A stretch of DNA of 64,000 nt. Origin: Pseudomonadota bacterium. Its GTDB lineage: Bacteria; Desulfobacterota; Syntrophorhabdia; Syntrophorhabdales; Syntrophorhabdaceae. This document shows positions 7,697 through 18,178 of the stretch, piece by piece. Every line of letters begins with the position of its first letter. Position 1 is the first letter of the stretch. The position numbers were made by a program, and so were the translations under genes. The DNA lies in the NCBI GenBank assembly GCA_026388315.1, contig JAPLKA010000110.1, forward strand, positions 86,545-150,544, read 5' to 3'. Under the pieces are notes generated by a model. That model was not told where the DNA came from and did not search any database. It saw only the letters and a list, made by a program, of their open reading frames with translations.

Positions 7697-8272
7697 CTAA
7701 GGTTTAATGATATTTGAAGCTTCAATAAGGGAGGAAACAATTTCGAACATATTGCTGATCCTTCCTACCCCTATTTTCTCTTTTATTCGAAAATAATCGA
7801 TACATGTGCCGCAGGAAATAATTTCAACTCCGGTATTTTCTAAATCCTTTAGTATATTGATCATGGGAGAATCTTCGGAAACAAGCCTTACCCCTGTGTT
7901 GATAAAGATGATTCTCCATGGCGCCGGTGTAATTTCATTTAAGGTATAAAGGAATGACTTCATGAGAACGGTCCCAAGCTCGTCATTGCCCCTGCCCATT
8001 GTTTCGCCGTCAATGAAAGCCAAGACTTTCCTGCCTGCCTCGGGGCTCTTGATCTCACTTGAACCTTTTTGCCCATGAATAAGATATTCATCATTAATCT
8101 CTTTGCAATGTACAGCAAAACCACACGATGTTAAAAATCTTTGTACGTTTTCAGACGAGGTCGTATTATCAACGAGAATCTCGATCTCCTCGACCGGTCT
8201 TGAATCGATAAGTCGTTTTGTCTCAACAACCGGAATTGGACAGGTTTTTCCTCGCAGATCAATACGTTCCAT
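7697..8272 (-). CDS. yedF: YedF, selenium-metabolism sulfurtransferase-like protein
   Basis: 191 residues: an N-terminal TusA-like domain (residues 1-70) with the CPxP signature in RGKTCPIPV, fused to a DsrE-like domain (about 80-190) with a SCGTC pair near residue 156. This fusion is the protein family that co-occurs with selD and is linked to selenium metabolism (YedF, selenium type). It fits the four candidate selenocysteine codons in the window. The exact biochemical role of the family is not established. No selA, selB, selC or selD is visible here. Confidence 0.88.
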   Translation of the reverse strand: MERIDLRGKTCPIPVVETKRLIDSRPVEEIEILVDNTTSSENVQRFLTSCGFAVHCKEINDEYLIHGQKGSSEIKSPEAGRKVLAFIDGETMGRGNDELGTVLMKSFLYTLNEITPAPWRIIFINTGVRLVSEDSPMINILKDLENTGVEIISCGTCIDYFRIKEKIGVGRISNMFEIVSSLIEASNIIKP

Positions 8273-8399
8273 ATGTTCATTTTAAACAGACACCCTATTT
8301 AAAGCAATAAAAAAACGAGTTGAACGGAAACATCGCAGGATCAAAGTGGAGGATAAGGGTGCTGGACAGCAGAAAACAGAGCGTGCGCAGCTTCTGTCG

Positions 8400-9449
8400 T
8401 CACTGGTTGATAATATTCCGCCAGTCCGTCGCCACGGGATCATAACCCCTGTGTATCAGCATGGATTTTATTTCCGCAAGACTGCGCGGGTCATGAACCT
8501 GGAACTGCCCGTCCTGATATTCCCTTGTTGTGTCGATGTATCCGCCCACCCTTGTTGAGGAGCCGGCAGACATTTTCGTGATGCCGAACTCGATGATTTG
8601 GTCCCTGAATTCCCCATTCTCCCGTGTGGAAAGATTGATCCCTACTCTGGGAAAGCAGAGTCTCGCTGCACAGATGATCTTTACCATGTCCCGGTCGGAA
8701 ACCTCGAAATAGCGTCGATCGTCCTTTGATATACGGCGTAAACGGGGAAAGGAGAGGCCGTACTCCACTCCCGGATATTTTTTCTCCAGATAACGGACAT
8801 GTTTAAAGAGCTTAAGAATATCCTCGCGCCAGTCCGTAAGTCCGAGGAGTGCTCCCATGGAGATATGCCTGAAACCCGCCATAGCTATTCTCTCCGGGGC
8901 CTGGAAACGGTAGTCGTAGTTTTTCTTCGGACCTGCCAGGTGCAGCTCATCATACCGCCCCCGGTCGTAGGTTTCCTGATAGAGGGTTACGCCGTCGGCT
9001 CCGGCAAGGTAGAGTTCCCGGTATTCATCTGTTTCCAGAGGATATACCTCAAGGGCGATATTGGGGAAATGTCTGCCGGCGATGGTAATTGCCTCTCTGA
9101 TGTACGAGGGAGGTGAATGATACCGCGACTCCCCTGTCAGGAGAAGGCAACTGCGGATGCCCGTTGCAGCCAGTGCTTTACATTCCCTGTCTATTTCATC
9201 AAGGGTGAGTTTTCTTCTCTCGATGCCGGTATCCGCCTGGAAGCCGCAGTAAACGCATTGATTCTGGCAGTAATTGGATATGTACAGAGGGGCATAAAGA
9301 CCCATAGTCCGGCCGAAGTATTGCCTTGTAATATCCCGTGCGGCCTGTGCCAACTCTTCCAGGAGTCCCCTGTCATCGGAAAGAAAGATGGAATGGAGAT
9401 CCTCAATGTGAATCTTTGCGGGATTGACGTTAAGACAAATTTTACTCAT
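8400..9449 (-). CDS. thiH: 2-iminoacetate synthase ThiH (tyrosine lyase)
   Basis: 349-residue radical SAM enzyme that cleaves tyrosine to dehydroglycine and p-cresol for the thiazole ring of thiamine. The cluster motif [10 protein letters not shown] is at about residues 60-70. The C-terminal region has conserved [12 protein letters not shown]. It overlaps thiG by 8 bases and ends the thiESGH run. HydG is a close relative, but the thi neighbours and the length favour ThiH. Confidence 0.92.
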   Translation of the reverse strand: MSKICLNVNPAKIHIEDLHSIFLSDDRGLLEELAQAARDITRQYFGRTMGLYAPLYISNYCQNQCVYCGFQADTGIERRKLTLDEIDRECKALAATGIRSCLLLTGESRYHSPPSYIREAITIAGRHFPNIALEVYPLETDEYRELYLAGADGVTLYQETYDRGRYDELHLAGPKKNYDYRFQAPERIAMAGFRHISMGALLGLTDWREDILKLFKHVRYLEKKYPGVEYGLSFPRLRRISKDDRRYFEVSDRDMVKIICAARLCFPRVGINLSTRENGEFRDQIIEFGITKMSAGSSTRVGGYIDTTREYQDGQFQVHDPRSLAEIKSMLIHRGYDPVATDWRNIINQ

Positions 9450-10221
9450 CGTAGAGGAACCCCGTTAATGGTGAAGAGGCGCTTGCTGTTGTCCGCTCAT
9501 GTCCTGCCTTTGCGAGATAAGCCATTCTTCCTGCTTCTACGCCCCTGGCAAAGGCAATGGCCATCAGTACAGGGTTTTCTGCAGCGGCAACAGCCGTATT
9601 GACAAGCACGGCATCGGCACCGATCTCCATGGCCTCTGAAGCATGAGAGGGTCGCCCGATACCGGCATCGACGATTATGGGTACTTCCTCTATCTCCTCG
9701 ATAAGCACTTCGATAAGTGTCCTCATTTTAAGCCCCTGGTTGGAACCGATAAGCGAGCCCAGAGGCATGATTGCGGCTGCACCGGCTTTTACCAGGTCTT
9801 TTGCAGCGTAGAGGTCGGGGTGCATATAGGGAAGAACCACAAAACCCTCTGCAGAGAGGATCTCCGTGGCCTTAATCGTTTCATAATTATCCGGAAGAAG
9901 ATACCTGCTGTCATTGATTACCTCAATCTTTACCCAGTTTCCGTAGCCTGCTTCTCTGGCGATACAGGCGATGCGAACGGCCTCTTTTGCGTTTCTTGCC
10001 CCGGAGGTGTTGACCATGAGGATTATCTCTTTCGGAACAAAGGATAGGATGTTTTCCTCCGTTTGCTCAAGATCGATGCGCCGCAGGGCCACAGTTACCA
10101 CCTCTGTGCCTGATTGGACAATAGCCTGCCGCATTGTCTCCTTGCTTTCAAATTTGCCTGTCCCCAGAAAGAACCGGCTCTTTAACTCTCTACCACCTAT
10201 TATTAAATTATCTTTCATCAT
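9442..10221 (-). CDS. thiG: thiazole synthase ThiG
   Basis: 259 residues, TIM-barrel enzyme forming thiazole phosphate from deoxyxylulose phosphate, dehydroglycine and ThiS thiocarboxylate. [19 protein letters not shown] at the N-terminus, VKIEVI (Schiff-base Lys) mid-protein, and C-terminal phosphate loops [18 protein letters not shown] are typical. The start ATG touches the stop of thiS. Confidence 0.95.
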   Translation of the reverse strand: MMKDNLIIGGRELKSRFFLGTGKFESKETMRQAIVQSGTEVVTVALRRIDLEQTEENILSFVPKEIILMVNTSGARNAKEAVRIACIAREAGYGNWVKIEVINDSRYLLPDNYETIKATEILSAEGFVVLPYMHPDLYAAKDLVKAGAAAIMPLGSLIGSNQGLKMRTLIEVLIEEIEEVPIIVDAGIGRPSHASEAMEIGADAVLVNTAVAAAENPVLMAIAFARGVEAGRMAYLAKAGHERTTASASSPLTGFLYDE

Positions 10222-10421
10222 TACCCGCCTCCCACAAATGTCACCAGCTCTATGCGGTCACCTTCCATGAGCACTGTCTCTGTCCATATATTTCTCCTTA
10301 TCACTCTTTCATTCAACTCGATAATAACTGTTTCAGGTTTTATTTTACATAAAAGGATGAACCCCCACAGGCTTGTGTTCTCCGCCACTTCCATGGTTTT
10401 TCCGTTCACCGTCACTCTCAT
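10221..10421 (-). CDS. thiS: sulfur carrier protein ThiS
   Basis: 66-residue ubiquitin-fold protein ending in FVGGG. The C-terminal Gly-Gly is the adenylated and thiocarboxylated end. It overlaps thiE by 4 bases and thiG by 1. No thiF lies in this operon; the nearest E1-like gene is the rhodanese-MoeB/ThiF fusion at 31333. Confidence 0.93.
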   Translation of the reverse strand: MRVTVNGKTMEVAENTSLWGFILLCKIKPETVIIELNERVIRRNIWTETVLMEGDRIELVTFVGGG

Positions 10422-11008
10422 CCTTTTTTCCCCCTGATTCTCATCAGCAATTCTGTGGTGTCGGTATAAGCACGCACTACACCCACAGTCTTTGCTCCTG
10501 CTGCAAGAACATCATCGATATTGGAGAGATCTATACCGCCGATAGCAACGGATGGTATGTCGAGGTTTTCTGCTACTTCTCTTACATAGGCGAGCCCCAC
10601 AGCCGGCCTTCCCGGTTTCGTGGGCGTTGCAAACACGGGACCTGCAGATATATAATCTGCACCGTCCCGAACGGCTTGTCTTCCTTGTTTCAGGTTGTGA
10701 GTGGTCTTGCCGAGAATCATCTTGTCCCCCACGATCTTTCTGGCTGCTTCTGTGGTTATATCCTGCCCCACATGAACACCATCTGCTCCAACCTTGACGG
10801 CAAGGATGGGATCATCATTCAGGATAAAGACGAAGTTTTTTACCTTTTTGTAAGCAATGATCTCCTGTGCCTTCTCGATGATAACCGATTCCTCTCCTGA
10901 TTTATCACGGAGCTGTACGATAGCTGCACCGTCATTAATAGCCTTCTTCAATACAGTGACCGAATCGGAGATGACATAAAGATCGTTGATGAAAGGTTTT
11001 TTCTTCAT
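10418..11008 (-). CDS. thiE: thiamine phosphate synthase ThiE
   Basis: 196 residues, TIM barrel that joins HMP-PP to thiazole phosphate. VQLRDKSG, LNDDPILAVKVGADGVHVGQ and the phosphate loop AIGGIDLSNIDDVLAAGA are characteristic. First of the four thi genes; 80 bases separate it from the gene upstream. No TPP riboswitch elements (CUGAGA, ACCUGAUC) were found in that gap. Confidence 0.95.
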   Translation of the reverse strand: MKKKPFINDLYVISDSVTVLKKAINDGAAIVQLRDKSGEESVIIEKAQEIIAYKKVKNFVFILNDDPILAVKVGADGVHVGQDITTEAARKIVGDKMILGKTTHNLKQGRQAVRDGADYISAGPVFATPTKPGRPAVGLAYVREVAENLDIPSVAIGGIDLSNIDDVLAAGAKTVGVVRAYTDTTELLMRIRGKKG

Positions 11009-11088
11009 AGCTTTGCATCCCTCAAATGTTACATCCCTTGATATATATCACAAAAACGGGAAACCAGATAAACAAAAAAACAGGCTTC

Positions 11089-12237
11089 TCATCGTTTCAT
11101 TGCCTGCCGCAGATCGTCGCAGAGGTCTTTCGGGTCTTCGAGGCCCACGGAGAGACGGAGCAGTCCGTCGGTGATGCCCCTCGCATACCGTTCTTCCCGC
11201 GGCATAGAGGCGTGTGACATGGTGGCGGGATAGGAAAGGATACTCTCCACTCCGCCGAGACTCACTGCCATCAAGGGAAGCTTTATCCTTCGCAAAACCT
11301 CTTTTGCAATCTCTCCATTCTCAAGCTCAAAGGAGACGACAGCGCCTCCTCCTGATGACTGTTTGAGGTGGATTTCACGTCCCCTGTGAGAGGGAAGGGT
11401 GGGGTAGTATACCTTTTTAATTTCCTGCTGTTCTGCGAGCCATTGGGCAACTATTTCGGCGCTTTTCTGCTGGACATCCATCCGTGCGGATAATGTTTTA
11501 ATGCCCCGCAGGAGGAGCCAGGAATCCTGTGGTCCCAGGATTGCCCCGAAATGGACCTGAATAGTCTTTAAGCGGTTGCCCCATACCGCATCTTTTGTCA
11601 CAGCAAGACCGGCAATAACATCGCTGTGACCGCCGATGAACTTTGTCGCGCTGTGGATGACAATATCGAAGCCGAACTCAATCGGCCTTTGGAGATAGGG
11701 GCTCATAAAGGTATTGTCAATGATAGTAAGGAGCTCCTTTTTCTTTGCAATCTCGACGACAGCAGCAAGGTCGGTAATCTTCAGAAGAGGATTGGAAGGG
11801 GTTTCCGCAAAGATTGCCTTTGTCTCCGGCAGAATCGCAGCTTCAATTTTTCCGGGGTCCGTCATGTCAACAAAGGTATGATTGAGCCCCCAACGCTGGA
11901 ATATGGTCGTCAGCACACGGTAGGTACCGCCGTAAACATCTTCTGCTACTACGATATGGTCGCCGGGTTTGAAAAGGAGCAGCACCGACGATATGGCAGC
12001 CATGCCGGAGGCAAAGGCATAGCCATTCGTCCCGCCCTCAAGCAAGGCTATCGTGTGTTCAAGAGCTTCCCTTGTCGGGTTCGTTCCCCTGCCGTATTCA
12101 TAGGGGCCGAATTCAACAGGATCACTCTGTGCAAAGGTAGAGACCTGATAGATGGGGATACTTGAAGCCCCCGTATAGGGGTCCCTGTCCTTTCCTGTAT
12201 GTAGTATTTTCGTTTTATAGTCCATGTTTGGCTCCAT
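11089..12237 (-). CDS. cystathionine gamma-synthase/lyase family PLP enzyme
   Basis: 382 residues of the Cys/Met metabolism PLP family. The cofactor Lys is in SATKFIGGHSD, and the region YEYGRGTNPTREALE near residue 50 and SLGGVESILSYPA near residue 330 are conserved. It lies directly after cysE, so it may use O-acetylserine or O-acetylhomoserine, or run reverse transsulfuration. Sequence alone does not separate synthase from lyase. Confidence 0.88.
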   Translation of the reverse strand: MEPNMDYKTKILHTGKDRDPYTGASSIPIYQVSTFAQSDPVEFGPYEYGRGTNPTREALEHTIALLEGGTNGYAFASGMAAISSVLLLFKPGDHIVVAEDVYGGTYRVLTTIFQRWGLNHTFVDMTDPGKIEAAILPETKAIFAETPSNPLLKITDLAAVVEIAKKKELLTIIDNTFMSPYLQRPIEFGFDIVIHSATKFIGGHSDVIAGLAVTKDAVWGNRLKTIQVHFGAILGPQDSWLLLRGIKTLSARMDVQQKSAEIVAQWLAEQQEIKKVYYPTLPSHRGREIHLKQSSGGGAVVSFELENGEIAKEVLRRIKLPLMAVSLGGVESILSYPATMSHASMPREERYARGITDGLLRLSVGLEDPKDLCDDLRQAMKR

Positions 12238-12246
12238 GTTTTTTCA

Positions 12247-13221
12247 TTACCCATATTTCATCTTTCGGTGGCCCTTATTCTTCATTACCAGCTCGGGCTT
12301 TTTCAGAAACACCTCTGTATCCGGCGGGATCGATTCGGTGAGCCACACGTTGCCGCCGATGACGGAACGGGCGCCGATGACCGTGTGTCCACCGAGAATG
12401 GTGGCATTGGCATAGATAATGACGTCGTCCTCAATGTCAGGGTGACGTTTTTTGTTTCTCAATGACTCACACTCTTCTTTGGTCAGGGACAGGGCGCCTA
12501 GGGTAACCCCCTGGTAGATGCGGACACGATTCCCGATTGTCGTTGTCTCTCCGATAACAACACCTGTGCCGTGATCGATAAAAAAACTTTCACCGATGAC
12601 AACGCCGGGGTGGATGTCGATACCGGTGCGGCTGTGGGCGTATTCTGTCATAATCCGGGGAACGAGGGGGACTCCCTGTGTATAGAGAAAGTGGGCAATC
12701 CGATAGACGGTGATTGCGAACAGCCCTGGATAGCAAAAGATGATCTCATCAAAATGACGGGAGGCCGGATCTCCTTCATAGGCGGCACGAACGTCTTTTG
12801 ACAGTGTCTCCTGCAGGTCCGGGATTGCCTCGACAAATTTCAGGGCGACCTCCTGGCTTCGTTCTTCGCAGCGGATACAGGGCTGGTTAAAACGTATGCA
12901 GTCATGACGTATGGCATAGGCGATCTGCCCCGAGAGGACATCGAAGAGTTCTGTCACTTCTTCACCCAGGTAGTAGTGTACGTTCACATCATCCAGGCGC
13001 TTGTGTGAGAAGTATCCCGGATAGAGAACGGGGAATGTTTTGTAAATAATGTCAATGATGGCGTGTCTTGAAGGAATCGGCTCGGGACCGATATGATGAA
13101 AGCGGCCGTCTTGATTATACCGTGAGACAATCCGCTGAATGAGCGAGGGGATCTTCGCGCGAATGTCATGGGTTGCCGTAATTTCTTCCTTGCATTTATC
13201 CTGCATGTTTATGCCTTCCAT
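12247..13221 (-). CDS. cysE: serine O-acetyltransferase CysE
   Basis: 324 residues from ATG 13221, with ggagg about 10 bases upstream (a GTG at 13227 is possible). Forms O-acetylserine for cysteine synthesis. The N-terminal helical domain is followed by left-handed beta-helix hexapeptide repeats (about 195-300) with the active-site segment [20 protein letters not shown]. It sits 14 bases after nifS, giving the cysteine desulfurase its substrate supply. Confidence 0.92.
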   Translation of the reverse strand: MEGINMQDKCKEEITATHDIRAKIPSLIQRIVSRYNQDGRFHHIGPEPIPSRHAIIDIIYKTFPVLYPGYFSHKRLDDVNVHYYLGEEVTELFDVLSGQIAYAIRHDCIRFNQPCIRCEERSQEVALKFVEAIPDLQETLSKDVRAAYEGDPASRHFDEIIFCYPGLFAITVYRIAHFLYTQGVPLVPRIMTEYAHSRTGIDIHPGVVIGESFFIDHGTGVVIGETTTIGNRVRIYQGVTLGALSLTKEECESLRNKKRHPDIEDDVIIYANATILGGHTVIGARSVIGGNVWLTESIPPDTEVFLKKPELVMKNKGHRKMKYG

Positions 13222-13235
13222 GTTCACTGTTCCTC

Positions 13236-14417
13236 CTATGAATTTGCGCAGACGCCCTGGGTCATTGTCCAGTATGGCGAGATACTTCTGAGTCTTTCGA
13301 TAATGGGCGGCAGCTTATTGATGACGAAATCAATCTCATCTGCGGCATTGTACACGCTGAGGCTGAACCGTATCGAGCCATGGGCCATGGTGTAGGGCAC
13401 TCCCATGGCGCGAAGCACATGAGACGGCTGGAGTGAACCCGATGTGCATGCAGACCCGGAAGACGCGCAGATGCCATACTGGTCCATCAGAAGGAGGATG
13501 CTTTCGCCTTCGACGAACTCGAAGCTTATGTTTGTCGTGTTGGGGAGGCGTTCCTGTTTGTTGCCATTGACACGGCTCTGGGGGATCGCCTTCAGCAGCT
13601 CATTCTCCAATCTGTCCCGGAGGGACCTGACAAAGGTATTTTCCTTGTCAATGTTCTGCAGGGCGAGCTCACAGGCCATTCCGAGACCAATAATTGACGG
13701 TACGTTCTCTGTTCCTCCCCGGCGCCCCTTTTCCTGATGACCACCGATGAGAAAGGGCGAGAACTTCGTCCCTTTCCTGACATAGAGGACTCCGATCCCT
13801 TTTGGTGCATGGAGTTTGTGCCCTGAAAAGGACAGCATATCTATCCGGTTTTTCTTCATCTGTATGGGCATTTTCCCTGCAGCCTGTACCGCATCAGTAT
13901 GAAAAAGTATTCCCTTCTCTCTGGCGAGTACTGCCGCTTCCTTGACAGGAAATATAACGCCTGTCTCATTATTGGCCCACATGATACTTACAATCGCCGT
14001 ATCGGGGGTGAGGCTCTTTTCGTATTCCTCCATATCGAGCCTTCCCTCACTGTCGACGGCAAGCTCCGTAATGCGGTATCCCTTAGCGGCAAGATGTTCG
14101 CAGAGGACTTTCACGGCCGGATGTTCAACCCTCGTTGTGACGATGTGGTTTTTGTCGGGATGTATGCCGAGGGCAGAGAGGATTGCCGTATTGTCGCTTT
14201 CGGTACCGCAGCTCGTGAATACGATTTCTTCAGTCTCAGCCCCGAGGAGAGCAGCCACTTTTTCCCGTGCTTCAACGATTGCCTTCGCTACCTGGCCGCC
14301 AAAAGAATGCATACTTGAAGGGTTCCCATAATAGTCGTGAAAATATGGGAGCATGGCATCGAGGACTTGCCTGTCCACCATCGTCGTAGCATTGTTATCG
14401 AGATAGATGGTCTTCAT
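13236..14417 (-). CDS. nifS: cysteine desulfurase NifS
   Basis: 393-residue class V PLP enzyme releasing sulfur from cysteine as persulfide. YLDNNATT at the N-terminus, PLP Lys in [12 protein letters not shown], and the catalytic Cys loop [17 protein letters not shown] are all present. The long loop is of the NifS/IscS type. Start overlaps the nifU stop by 4 bases. Confidence 0.96.
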   Translation of the reverse strand: MKTIYLDNNATTMVDRQVLDAMLPYFHDYYGNPSSMHSFGGQVAKAIVEAREKVAALLGAETEEIVFTSCGTESDNTAILSALGIHPDKNHIVTTRVEHPAVKVLCEHLAAKGYRITELAVDSEGRLDMEEYEKSLTPDTAIVSIMWANNETGVIFPVKEAAVLAREKGILFHTDAVQAAGKMPIQMKKNRIDMLSFSGHKLHAPKGIGVLYVRKGTKFSPFLIGGHQEKGRRGGTENVPSIIGLGMACELALQNIDKENTFVRSLRDRLENELLKAIPQSRVNGNKQERLPNTTNISFEFVEGESILLLMDQYGICASSGSACTSGSLQPSHVLRAMGVPYTMAHGSIRFSLSVYNAADEIDFVINKLPPIIERLRSISPYWTMTQGVCANS

Positions 14418-15247
14418 GAAACCACCTCCTCCACAACGAGTTCAGGAGAAACAAGCTCTTTCAGCTTCCACTCCACAAACCCCTTCAAGGTTGCCTGCGA
14501 TGCCTGGCAGGTCGAACAGGCACCCCTTGTTGCCACGAGCACCCTGTTTCCCACGACATCAACAAGATCGATATCGCCGCCGTCATGCTTAAGCGATGGT
14601 CTGATCTCCCGTTCGATCGTCTCTTCGATCATCCTGATCTTCTGGATATTGGAAAGCCTCGGTCTCTCAACGGGCCGTTCCTCTTTTTTTGCGGCATGAA
14701 CCCTGTCTATTAAAGTCTGTATCTTTTCATGGCAATTCGTGCAGCCGCCGCCTGCCTTGGTGTAGTTTGTTACTTCCTCAACGGTGGTAAGATGATTCTG
14801 TCTGACAGCGCGCTCAATCTCTCCGTCGGTGACACCAAAGCAAACGCAGACGATCTCTTCTTCCGGCTTCTTATGGGATATACCGCGGTAATTCTCGATA
14901 GCCTTCTCAAGGGCCTCCTGCCCGAGAACAGAACAGTGCATCTTTTCCGGCGGCAGCCCGCCCAGATAGTCGGCAATATCCTGGTTTGTTATTGCAGTTG
15001 CCTCCTCTATAGTCTTACCCTTCAGCATCTCGGTGAGAGCCGACGCAGAGGCAATAGCGCTGGCACACCCGAAGGTCTTGAATCTCACATCCTTAATACG
15101 CTTGTTTTCGTCGAGCTTGAACGTGAGCTTCAGTGCGTCGCCGCATGCAATGGAACCAACTTCAGCCACCCCGTCGGGGTCTTCGATCTCACCGACGTTT
15201 CTCGGATTCAGGAAATGCTCCCTTACCTTATCTGTATATTCCCACAT
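14414..15247 (-). CDS. nifU: Fe-S scaffold NifU
   Basis: 277 residues with the three NifU modules: IscU-like domain (1-130; Cys in SIACGD, FGCASAIA and MHCSVLG), BFD-like [2Fe-2S] domain (about 135-185; CVCFGVTD, GGGCTNCH), and a C-terminal Nfu domain (about 205-277) with RGACSTCQAS. It leads the nifU-nifS-cysE run. No nif structural genes are nearby, so a general or specialised Fe-S assembly role is more likely than nitrogen fixation. Confidence 0.96.
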   Translation of the reverse strand: MWEYTDKVREHFLNPRNVGEIEDPDGVAEVGSIACGDALKLTFKLDENKRIKDVRFKTFGCASAIASASALTEMLKGKTIEEATAITNQDIADYLGGLPPEKMHCSVLGQEALEKAIENYRGISHKKPEEEIVCVCFGVTDGEIERAVRQNHLTTVEEVTNYTKAGGGCTNCHEKIQTLIDRVHAAKKEERPVERPRLSNIQKIRMIEETIEREIRPSLKHDGGDIDLVDVVGNRVLVATRGACSTCQASQATLKGFVEWKLKELVSPELVVEEVVS

Positions 15248-15316
15248 GGCTTAACAACCCCTTATTAATATTTTCCCCACATAATGATACACGAAATATA
15301 GACATCGCTCAATTCA

Positions 15317-15880
15317 TTATTTGAAGACCGCATTAAGCCCGAGGTCTTTTATCATTTCTTTATCAAGCTCCTGGTCTCTTCCCCGGGTGGTTAAATAATC
15401 ACCGATCATGAGGGAATTGCAACCTGCCATAATTCCGAGGGGCAGGAGTTGTCTTAAGTTTCTTTCCTTGCCGCCGCAGAGCTTTATATCCTTATCGGAA
15501 AGGATAAACCTGTATATTGCTATTGTGATCAGAATTTCAATCGGGGAAAGCTGCGGAATATTCTCAAGGGGTGTGCCGGGTCTCGGGTTCAGGATATTCA
15601 CCGGAACACAGTCCACATCGAGTTCTTTCAATGTCATTGCCAGTTCTATCCGCTGTTCCATGGTTTCCCCAAGACCTATGATTCCCTCGGAGCATGTGGA
15701 CAGGCCCGCCTCTTTTGCGGCTTTTACCGTATTTATATTCTCTTCATATTTGTGGGTGGAACAGATATTATCGAAAAAGCTTCTTGCTGTCTCAAGGTTA
15801 TGGTGGTAACGGAGCAGACCTGTGTTTTTCAATTTAAATGCCCTTTCTTTAAGCCTTTCAACGATATTATCAATGCACAT
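15317..15880 (-). pseudogene. C-terminal bioB fragment (paralogue of the gene at 1-915)
   Basis: 187 residues, about 90 percent identical by eye to the last two thirds of the BioB at 1-915 (shared LRYHHNLETARSFFD, SPIEILITIAIYRFILSDKD). The radical SAM CxxxCxxC segment is absent, so it cannot act as a biotin synthase. Only 24 bases separate its start from the next gene, so the 5' part was deleted. The frame is still open, pointing to a recent event or residual constraint. Confidence 0.85.
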
Positions 15881-15904
15881 TATTATATCCTTATTATATC
15901 CTTT

Positions 15905-16897
15905 CTATATCATAAGCATTTCTTTGTCTATATGAGTCTTGTTTATTGTGTGTCTGTTAACAAAACCATTATTTGATTCTATGGTAACAGGGAAGGAATC
16001 AACTTTCCCATAAAACGCCATAAGATTCCCTGCTGTTTGCATAACGTCATAATCTAATACTCCGAATAAGAGCCCCTGGGGTCCCTTGAATTCCAGGGGT
16101 GCAAGAAAAGTACATCCATCTGATGCCGCTGCCTGAAGCCGTTTGTTTTCATCCTCGTTCCTGCCGAGAATCAGTTTTGTATCCTCATTCAGCCTGAAGT
16201 GCCTGCCGATCTTCAGGAGGGCCACATCTTTCATGGTATATGAATTTGAGTAAGCAAAGAGGTCCTTCAGTTTTTGTGCAAAGATCGGGTCTGTAAGGAG
16301 ACATCCGCCGCCGGGGCAACTGAACTCTTTGAGCTGGTAGCTGTCTGCAAGATTATACTGGGGTTTTCTTGTCCGTCCGGTGATATCCAGCAGTTTCTCT
16401 CTATCTAATATGCCTTCCTTTTCAGGTAATGTCGGTTCAAAATGCTTTGCCGAAAGAGGCCTCACAATCAAGCCTTCAAGACCGCTTTCTTTTTCAATCA
16501 ACCGCATGGCGTCCCTTCGCTGGGACATGGGTCTCTGGCCTAAAACTTCTCCGGTGACGACAAAGCTTGCACCGACCTCATCCATTATTTTACCGGTTTC
16601 CTTTAGCATGAATATCCTGCAATCAATGCAGGGGTTCATATTTTTCCCGTAACCGTGTTTCGGCATCTTTACGATCTCCAGATACTCCAGACCTTTGACC
16701 TTCACTGTCACCTTAATGTTGAGCTCACTGGCAGTCCTCACAGCCTGAAGACCACACCCCTTGTTACCTTTAGTACAGTTGCAAAAAGGAGAGGTAAAGT
16801 GGAGCGCTGCCATTTCAATCCCCTGATCCATGATCAACTTTGTTGCAAGAAGGCTATCCAGTCCCCCGGAGAGTAAAGATATGGCCTTTTTATTCAT
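15905..16897 (-). CDS. PP-loop sulfurtransferase (tRNA 2-/4-thiouridylase-like)
   Basis: 330 residues from the ATG preceded by ggagg. The N-terminal PP-loop SLLSGGLDSLLA binds ATP. Cys-rich motifs FCNCTKGNKGC, NPCIDCRIF and FSCPGGGCL follow; the last region resembles the C-terminal extension of MnmA/ThiI-like proteins in anaerobes. Presumably it adenylates and thiolates tRNA or a related substrate using sulfur from NifS. The exact substrate is not clear. Confidence 0.75.
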   Translation of the reverse strand: MNKKAISLLSGGLDSLLATKLIMDQGIEMAALHFTSPFCNCTKGNKGCGLQAVRTASELNIKVTVKVKGLEYLEIVKMPKHGYGKNMNPCIDCRIFMLKETGKIMDEVGASFVVTGEVLGQRPMSQRRDAMRLIEKESGLEGLIVRPLSAKHFEPTLPEKEGILDREKLLDITGRTRKPQYNLADSYQLKEFSCPGGGCLLTDPIFAQKLKDLFAYSNSYTMKDVALLKIGRHFRLNEDTKLILGRNEDENKRLQAAASDGCTFLAPLEFKGPQGLLFGVLDYDVMQTAGNLMAFYGKVDSFPVTIESNNGFVNRHTINKTHIDKEMLMI

Positions 16898-16966
16898 TTT
16901 ATCCTCCATCGGAATGCATCATGAAACAGGGTAAATTCCAGCAATTCAATCTCCTGGTAAAACATT

Positions 16967-18061
16967 TTATGCATGTAAGGTTTTCCTCAATGAGGTCGTT
17001 TTATTCGCTGACAACTTCATTGAATGACCCGGCCCTTTCCCCACATCCCTCCCAAGGGATTCGATCCTCATAAGCACGCAACCGGCACAGTGATCGGCGC
17101 CCTCATCAATACAGGGCTTACCGGGGTAGAGAAGATAGTCCTTTCTGTGCTTGACCGGCGTATCGTTCGGCATGAATACATTTGCGCCCCTTTGAAGGGC
17201 AAGATTTCTTCCCTCACCGGGGAAGACAGCATCATAGGCCGTTGTTGCAGGTATGTGGGCATCAGGATTGAAAATACGGAGAACGGCCAGGGCCTTGAAA
17301 AATATCTCCCCATCCCCTTCATATGCATTCTTTTCTTTTCCGAGAGGCGTATCCGGATGAGGTATGAAAGGGCCGATCCCTATCATGTCGAGGTCAAGTT
17401 CCCGGCAGAGGAGGATATTCCTTGCCAGGATGCCATGCGTTTCACCCGGGAGCCCTATCATGAAACCGCTTCCGGTCTGTACGCCCAGTTCTTTTAGTGC
17501 ATAAAGGCACGCCAGTCTTTCTTCGAGCGTGCAATCGGGATGGAGCCTGCGGAATAATTCGGGGTCACTTGTTTCAAATCTGAGCAGATACCGGTCCATG
17601 CCGCAGTCCTTCCAGTAACGATAGGTTTCATAAGGTCTGTTCCCCACAGAAACTGTAACAGCCAGAGGGGTTTCCTCCTTGATCCTCAATATGATATTCC
17701 CGATTTCCCTGTCATTTATTCCTGGTGTTTCTCCTGATTGAAGGACAACGGTAGTCTGCTGTCTGAAGATCATGGCGCGGGCAGTGGTGAGTATCTCTTC
17801 GGAGGTCATGGTATAACGGTTCACTGCATGATTCGACGCCCTGATCCCGCAGTAAAGACAATCGTTAGCACAGTTGTTCGAAAATTCGATAATGCCCCGG
17901 ATATATATTTCATTACCCATAAGAATTTGCCTTATCCGGTCAGCCTCTTTGTAGAGTTTTTCCAGTTCCTCTCCTTTACAACCAAAAAGGGTCATAATTC
18001 TCTCAAAGGAATAATCCAACTCTGCGAAACCATATTGTTTATCTAATCTTTTTCTTTCCAT
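16967..18061 (-). CDS. hydE: radical SAM protein HydE ([FeFe]-hydrogenase maturase)
   Basis: 364 residues from ATG 18061. EFSNNCANDCLYCGIRASN carries the CxxxCxxC motif in the HydE form. A C-terminal region with CIDEGADHC and CAGC suggests a second Fe-S site as seen in many HydE. Makes the dithiomethylamine or related part of the H-cluster with HydG and HydF, neither of which is in the window. PylB is a relative but less likely. Confidence 0.85.
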   Translation of the reverse strand: MERKRLDKQYGFAELDYSFERIMTLFGCKGEELEKLYKEADRIRQILMGNEIYIRGIIEFSNNCANDCLYCGIRASNHAVNRYTMTSEEILTTARAMIFRQQTTVVLQSGETPGINDREIGNIILRIKEETPLAVTVSVGNRPYETYRYWKDCGMDRYLLRFETSDPELFRRLHPDCTLEERLACLYALKELGVQTGSGFMIGLPGETHGILARNILLCRELDLDMIGIGPFIPHPDTPLGKEKNAYEGDGEIFFKALAVLRIFNPDAHIPATTAYDAVFPGEGRNLALQRGANVFMPNDTPVKHRKDYLLYPGKPCIDEGADHCAGCVLMRIESLGRDVGKGPGHSMKLSANKTTSLRKTLHA

Positions 18062-18178
18062 GAGCACAGTATACACTAAAACCCTATAAATATGATAGGA
18101 TTAGTTTAGTATTGTTCCGTCCTGATAAATTCATGGATAGCTGTCGCTGACCTGCGGAGGTCCCAAGCTTGTTCTGTT

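Noticed and set aside
15248..15316. Possible TPP riboswitch for the thi genes
   Set aside because: Neither here nor at 11009-11088 are CUGAGA and ACCUGAUC-like elements present.
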